Shown here piece after piece: positions 54,001 to 60,000 of a DNA stretch of 64,000 nucleotides. The first letter of the stretch is position 1; each line of letters opens with the position of its first letter. The notes under the pieces were generated by a model, which worked only from the letters and a program-made list of their open reading frames with translations, was not told where the DNA came from and did not search any database. The stretch comes from Epiperipatus broadwayi. Its lineage: Eukaryota > Onychophora > Udeonychophora > Euonychophora > Peripatidae. The stretch is from positions 186,001 through 250,000 of the forward strand of contig JAQFVV010000321.1 of assembly GCA_028023455.1 (NCBI GenBank), in the 5' to 3' direction. The position numbers were made by a program, and so were the translations under genes.

Positions 54001-57000
54001 CGGTAGAACAGGGAATCAGCTTCTTGGACTTAGCCCAACATTATTGCAATCTACCGGGCAACTTCTTAATCACAGTTGAGATGATTTCTCTGGCACAACT
54101 ATTTTGCTGTAGCCCGAGACAGTCTACCCACAGCAAAGTCAAAAAGTAGAGTCCTTAGTATACTACAATATAAGATGGCTACGGTTGATCACTCTGCCTA
54201 GTTTTTGTTCATGACTCCGCCTCCTTTGATTTTCCGGCCTCCAGCAATATCTAATTTTGGCTATACAATTGCATTCGCATTTCTTGATAAGAGTCCTACA
54301 TTTCCCATTTCCATTGTTTGATTTACATTTATTTCTAAATTCAATACATGATTCTAAATTGACAAACTAAATAATTACATAGGAATTCGTGAATACAAAA
54401 TTGAAATTCATTATCTCAACTTTCAAAGTACAAACTAATTATTCTATACATTTTGTACACGTAAGATTTGACTAAAAATACTGATCAAAGGAATGTGACT
54501 TTTGATCAGCATTTTTAAATGACTTTGTATAATTTTGAAAGATTTAAAATTAAAAAAAAATATACACGCAATGAAACTTTTAAATTGAGCGAATATAAAC
54601 CTACAAACCACACACACGAATATTATTTATCATGATTTGTAATATTTATACTTGTAATATTTACATTAAATTCTTTTAAACAAAGCATAAAATAACTAAC
54701 TTAAAATTTATGTGGCCTGGAATAGAAAAAGCCTCATTGCGGGTAAATAGTGATTTAGAATTACCGTACTTCAAAATGAAAACTATGAAACTAAGATCGA
54801 TCCTTCGATCTGTCTGTTTCAATAGTGACATCTGCAAAGTGCATGTGTATATCAGCTTATTGGCTTATTAATATTATAGATTGTAAACAAAAACATCGCG
54901 CTATAAAAAAATAAATGTCTTGTTTATAAAGCTTTTTATAATTCCTTTCATATTAATCATATAAAATTTGTGTCATTTTCCTTTTGAAAGGCTTTAAATT
55001 CTGCATCTGTTTCTTTTTGATTAGCTTTTTTCTTTTGAACAGCTTTCTTTTCACTTTTTTTCTTTCTCTTGAGTAGCTTTATTTTCAATATCCCTTTTTT
55101 CTTTAGCTGTATTTTCAGCTTATGTGTTGTTGTTTTTTTTTTCAGCTTTATATCTGTTTTGAAAGACTTTAATTTAGGATCTCATTTTTTCTTGATCAGC
55201 TTCATGTCTCTTTCAGAAACCTAGAATTATGCCTTGCCAGATGTACCATTTCAATTATTGTCAATTTCATAGGTTCAGCATTCAACTTCTGGCTTTTTAA
55301 CTTAAAATAATTGGGCAAAACTATCTACTGCTATTATTATTGTATTAACTAATTAATAAAATATCAATTAAAAGAATTATATTACTTTTTATGAGATTCT
55401 ACATATCCTTGCTTGAATATCACCCCAGCATTTATATCCATTAAATGTTAGTGACATATTACAACAAAAGAATATGATATATAATTATTGCTTTTTTAAT
55501 TTGCACATTATTTCATATTATTTCAAATAAAATACTTTTCTGTCATAAATTTGACTTGTAGTTATTTTAATTGTAATAAATATCCTGTTGCATTATTAAC
55601 AAAAAAAAATATCAAAATATAATGGTTTATTTATCAAGTGCACGTATTAGGTTGCTAAATTAAATCTAGCAAAGAATGAAATTAGAATTTATGTTGGTCA
55701 GACCCACATCACGCACTAAATTAAATATAATAGAAGAAACATTAAGATTTTGATGAAATAGAACAATAATTATGTTAGGATAGCTACATTTAAAATGTAA
55801 TATTATGAGCATTAAAGTGTTATGCATTGGCCAACCAAATGAAATATATTGGAAAATAATGTCGTTGTACTTTGCTATGCATTAGCTTAACCACATTTAA
55901 AATTTAACTATGTGAGAGAATTAACAATTTTATGTTTGTATAGCTAGATTTACTATAATGAATTATTTAGTGCTGATGTTAGTAAATTATTAAAATAAAA
56001 CATGGTAATATCCATAAGATCAAACATTTTTTAACTAAGCAAGAAAATGAATATATAATGTTGTATTATTTTCAATTATCTTTCCCTTTTTTTTTGTTAA
56101 TATAGATCTTTAAGACTGTTTATCATAGTCTTATAAATTTTAAGCAGATATATCTTAATAGTTATTTGTTAAGTAATTAAGATGTTTTAAAAAAAATATG
56201 TCAGTTTTAAGAGTTTAATTTTTCATAAAATTCATTGGACTATTCATTTATTTTTACTAAATAATGTTCATTTTTATTTAGAATTTACTGGAGTTGAAAA
56301 CTTTAAAATAAGTATTAAATAGATTAGAAACAAGTTTTTAAATTTAAGTTTAATTGAGATGAGATAACCATACAATAAAAATGCTGATTCTAGCATGGAG
56401 TTCTAAGATATTTCAAATGAATTTTTATTTTTCACTTCATAGGCAATTTCATTTTCTAGCTTTAGTAGTATGGTGTTTTGAACATGGAATTGAATAGCAC
56501 AATGAAGCCAAGCAAAAGGCAAACTATTGATAATTCCCTATCCCTGGAAGTATTACTCAGTAAAATTTTAATACACTTCCAAAATCTTTTCAGAGAAACC
56601 AGTTCTTATGATTTTTAAAACAGAAATCTTTATTGTAATTTTTCAGGAATTAATTAGATATCAAATAAAAATTTATATAAATAATAGTGAAAAATTTAAC
56701 TAATTTTAGCAACTTCATTTTCAATAATTCTCATTTAAATGTATGGATGAAAATAAAGTCTTATCAGCAGGGCCGGATCCAATAAGTGCAGGGCCCGATT
56801 GGATTTTTTTTGCGGGGCCCTCTATATATTAAATATTTAAATAAAATGCAAATTCAATATATATATAAATCAAATCACAAAATATACTTAAATTTTTAAT
56901 TTTAAATATAATTTCTTGCTAATAAATATTATGTAATATAATTAGTACTTACCTTTTTTAACAATTAGTAATTATAGTCACAAAATACGACACTAATAAT

Positions 57001-60000
57001 TAAAATGATTAGAAGAATAGAGAACTGCAAATGCAATAAACAATTGACATTTGATAGTAGCCACATCTACTTAATGACTAATACCAAAAAAATGAATGTG
57101 AGTGCACCGAGTAAGACGCATATAGAATAGAATAATTGAGAGAGAAGATAGTAATATCCGTTTAATTAAACGTTAGTCAAAAACTACACTTACGGGTATC
57201 CGTTTTCTATATTATAATGTATATATATTATAATAAACACAATAATAAATCTCATCCATCAATGTGAACTTAAAATAAATATATTTTTAATTATTTGAAT
57301 AATTTATAATTTATCCTTTATTGTCAAAAGTAATTTGCTTTAAATTTCGAAAAATAACTTTTTGTTAATTTTGGTGGTGATGCGGGGCCCCTTCAAGTGC
57401 GGGGCCCGATTGGGCCAATGATTCTAGTTTTTTTATCATTAATTTTTAAAACTATCTATACCAATGGGACTTGAATATATATATAGTCTTTTAAATAAGT
57501 CAGTTTGCTTAAAATACAATTAAATTTTCAATTGAAAACTTCACACACACTTTCTCATTTATATTCTTCACCATTTATTTGGTAAAGTCATTAAAAATTA
57601 AACAAAATTAATATATATAACTTCAATTTATTGTTTGTATGTATATGTGTGCCTAGCCATTTATTTCTGGGTTAACATGTTTGTGTTATATATGTGTGCA
57701 TTCACTTTCAATTTAAATTTTCTTCTTAGATATTAATTTAATTTTATCCTTTTAATAATAGACTAAGGCATTTTATAAAATAAAAGAGGTAATAGTATGT
57801 ATACTGAACCCTACCATTTGATGGTGCTGTTTTTCGCCCAATGCACATCAATATACCGATTCATGGGCCGCCTGTTTGTTTACATAATATTACGGTAATA
57901 GATTTACGTAATATTATGGTAAACCAACAAAGATTTATTTTGTTTTTTCATCCATTTTTTTTGTTTGTTTTTTAAGAAACAAACACTTTGTTTTTAGATA
58001 GTGTAGGGATGTTGGTTTGCTTTTAAATTATCAACTAAGGGTTCGTCATCATTTTTTTTTACATAATACTACATAACTTTTTTTTTTTTTTTAACTTTCT
58101 TTACCTAAAAGGTGTAGAGTTTTTTTTTTTTTTTTTAACAAACATGTTTTTAGATGATGGAGGGGGGTTGGTTTGCTTTTAAATTATCTTCTTTTTTTTT
58201 TTTTTGGATGTTTTTATTTGAAAGACTTAAACAATTCGGTATTTTTGAATAAACCAAAACTTGCTTTTTATAGAATGGAGGGGAGGGGTTGTTTTGAGTT
58301 GTAATTGTTGTCTTTTCTTTTTTTTAAATTTATCATGAGGCTTTTTTCTTCAAATATTTATTTACGCTACAGAAACCTTTATATGATAGCGAAAAGTTCA
58401 TGCTTAATTTTTTGGTCTTTTTAAAAAAGACATAAACAGTTCGTTTTTATAGAACCCTTTTTTGTTAAGGGGGGTTGCGGGGAAGGTTTGTTTTGATTTT
58501 TAATTATTGACTTCTTTTTTGATTTTCTTTTTGAACATTTATGTTACCGCACAGTTGTTTATTATTATTTTTTGGCTTTTTGAAGAAACTCTGCTATGTA
58601 TTTGTATTGCGTTATAATAATATCAGCAAGTAATAGAAAGTTAAATACTTTAAAGGTACATATCTAAAGATAAGAAAAGAGATAAACATTTCCAGTTTTA
58701 TCCTCCCCTCATCTGTGCGGGAAACTCACGAACCTTGGAGGAATAGCAGTTTTGGAACGCGGACCCGAAGCAAGACAAGGCTATCCCAGATTCCTGTGCA
58801 TGGATGAGAAGGGCGATATTTAAGGCCCAGTGAGAACAAGAAAATCATCACAGATAGCAGTGTAACCAGAAGACGACATGCCGACTGAAATCAGAACTCG
58901 TTATCCAGTGAACTCTGCCACTGAAGGTGCCAAAGCGGAACTAGGGACTTATAGAGGCCATCCGTGCTTTATTATTATTTGTCGTAAGCTGCAAGGCCAG
59001 ATTATGTAAGCATATTATTAATATATTAAACTTATTGTAATCATAGGGCCAGTACTGTAATTCATATAGTAAATTATTAGTAAGAGTATATATGTAACCT
59101 AAATACATTAATGTTGACTTGTTGTAAATATGTTAATGTTGGTTAAACATTTGTTATTGTTAATTATTGGTAGTTGAAATTATTTAGTTCATGTGCTTAC
59201 CAGTAGTGGGATGAGGACATTGCAATTGGCGCAGTCAAAAAAAAAAAAAGTTGAAGATAGTTAGGGATAGAAGTTTTAAAAATTGGCAGACTGAAGTTTC
59301 AAAAGCAAATTTATACTTACTCCGTAACATTGCCGCTTGTGTTTCGTAGTAATGAAGTAATAATAAGAATAGTCCTAGTTGCATTAATAGAAAATTTAAT
59401 TGGAAATTAGTTCTGGCTTTGGGGGAAATGTAGCAAAACTATACAGTTCAATTTTGAAGCTAGTTTTGTAACTATTGAAAGTTAAAATGAAATAGATTTT
59501 AAGTAAAAGAATTTTATTTGTTATGTTGTAAAATCATAATTATTGAAAGTTAAAATGAAATAGATTTAAGTAAAAGAATCTTATTTATGTTGTAAAAATT
59601 AAAATGTGTGAAAAGTAAATGAGTAATCTAGATATGGAAAGTAACTGGGATAGTAACCTCATTTTGGAAAACACTGATCTTCAGTTTAAAATAAAAGTAG
59701 AATATGTTTGGTAATACAAACCGTTATATATACAATGGGAGTGTAGGATCTGAGATGATGTTGTTAAGTAGCTTAAGATTAATAATCTCGACAGTGCAAA
59801 ACAAACAGGTTTGTGAAAATGTTTGAAATCTCGTAACTGGATTGTAATTGAGTTAAATTGTAAACAGATCGGCAGATTTGAAAAAAGAAATCTGAATAGC
59901 CAGTAGTAAAATAGCACTTATTGTAGTTTTGATAATGTAATTATTTCTGAAGTTGTTCAAGTTTATGGGTTGGAAAATAAATCTTCAAAACTTGTGGCAA

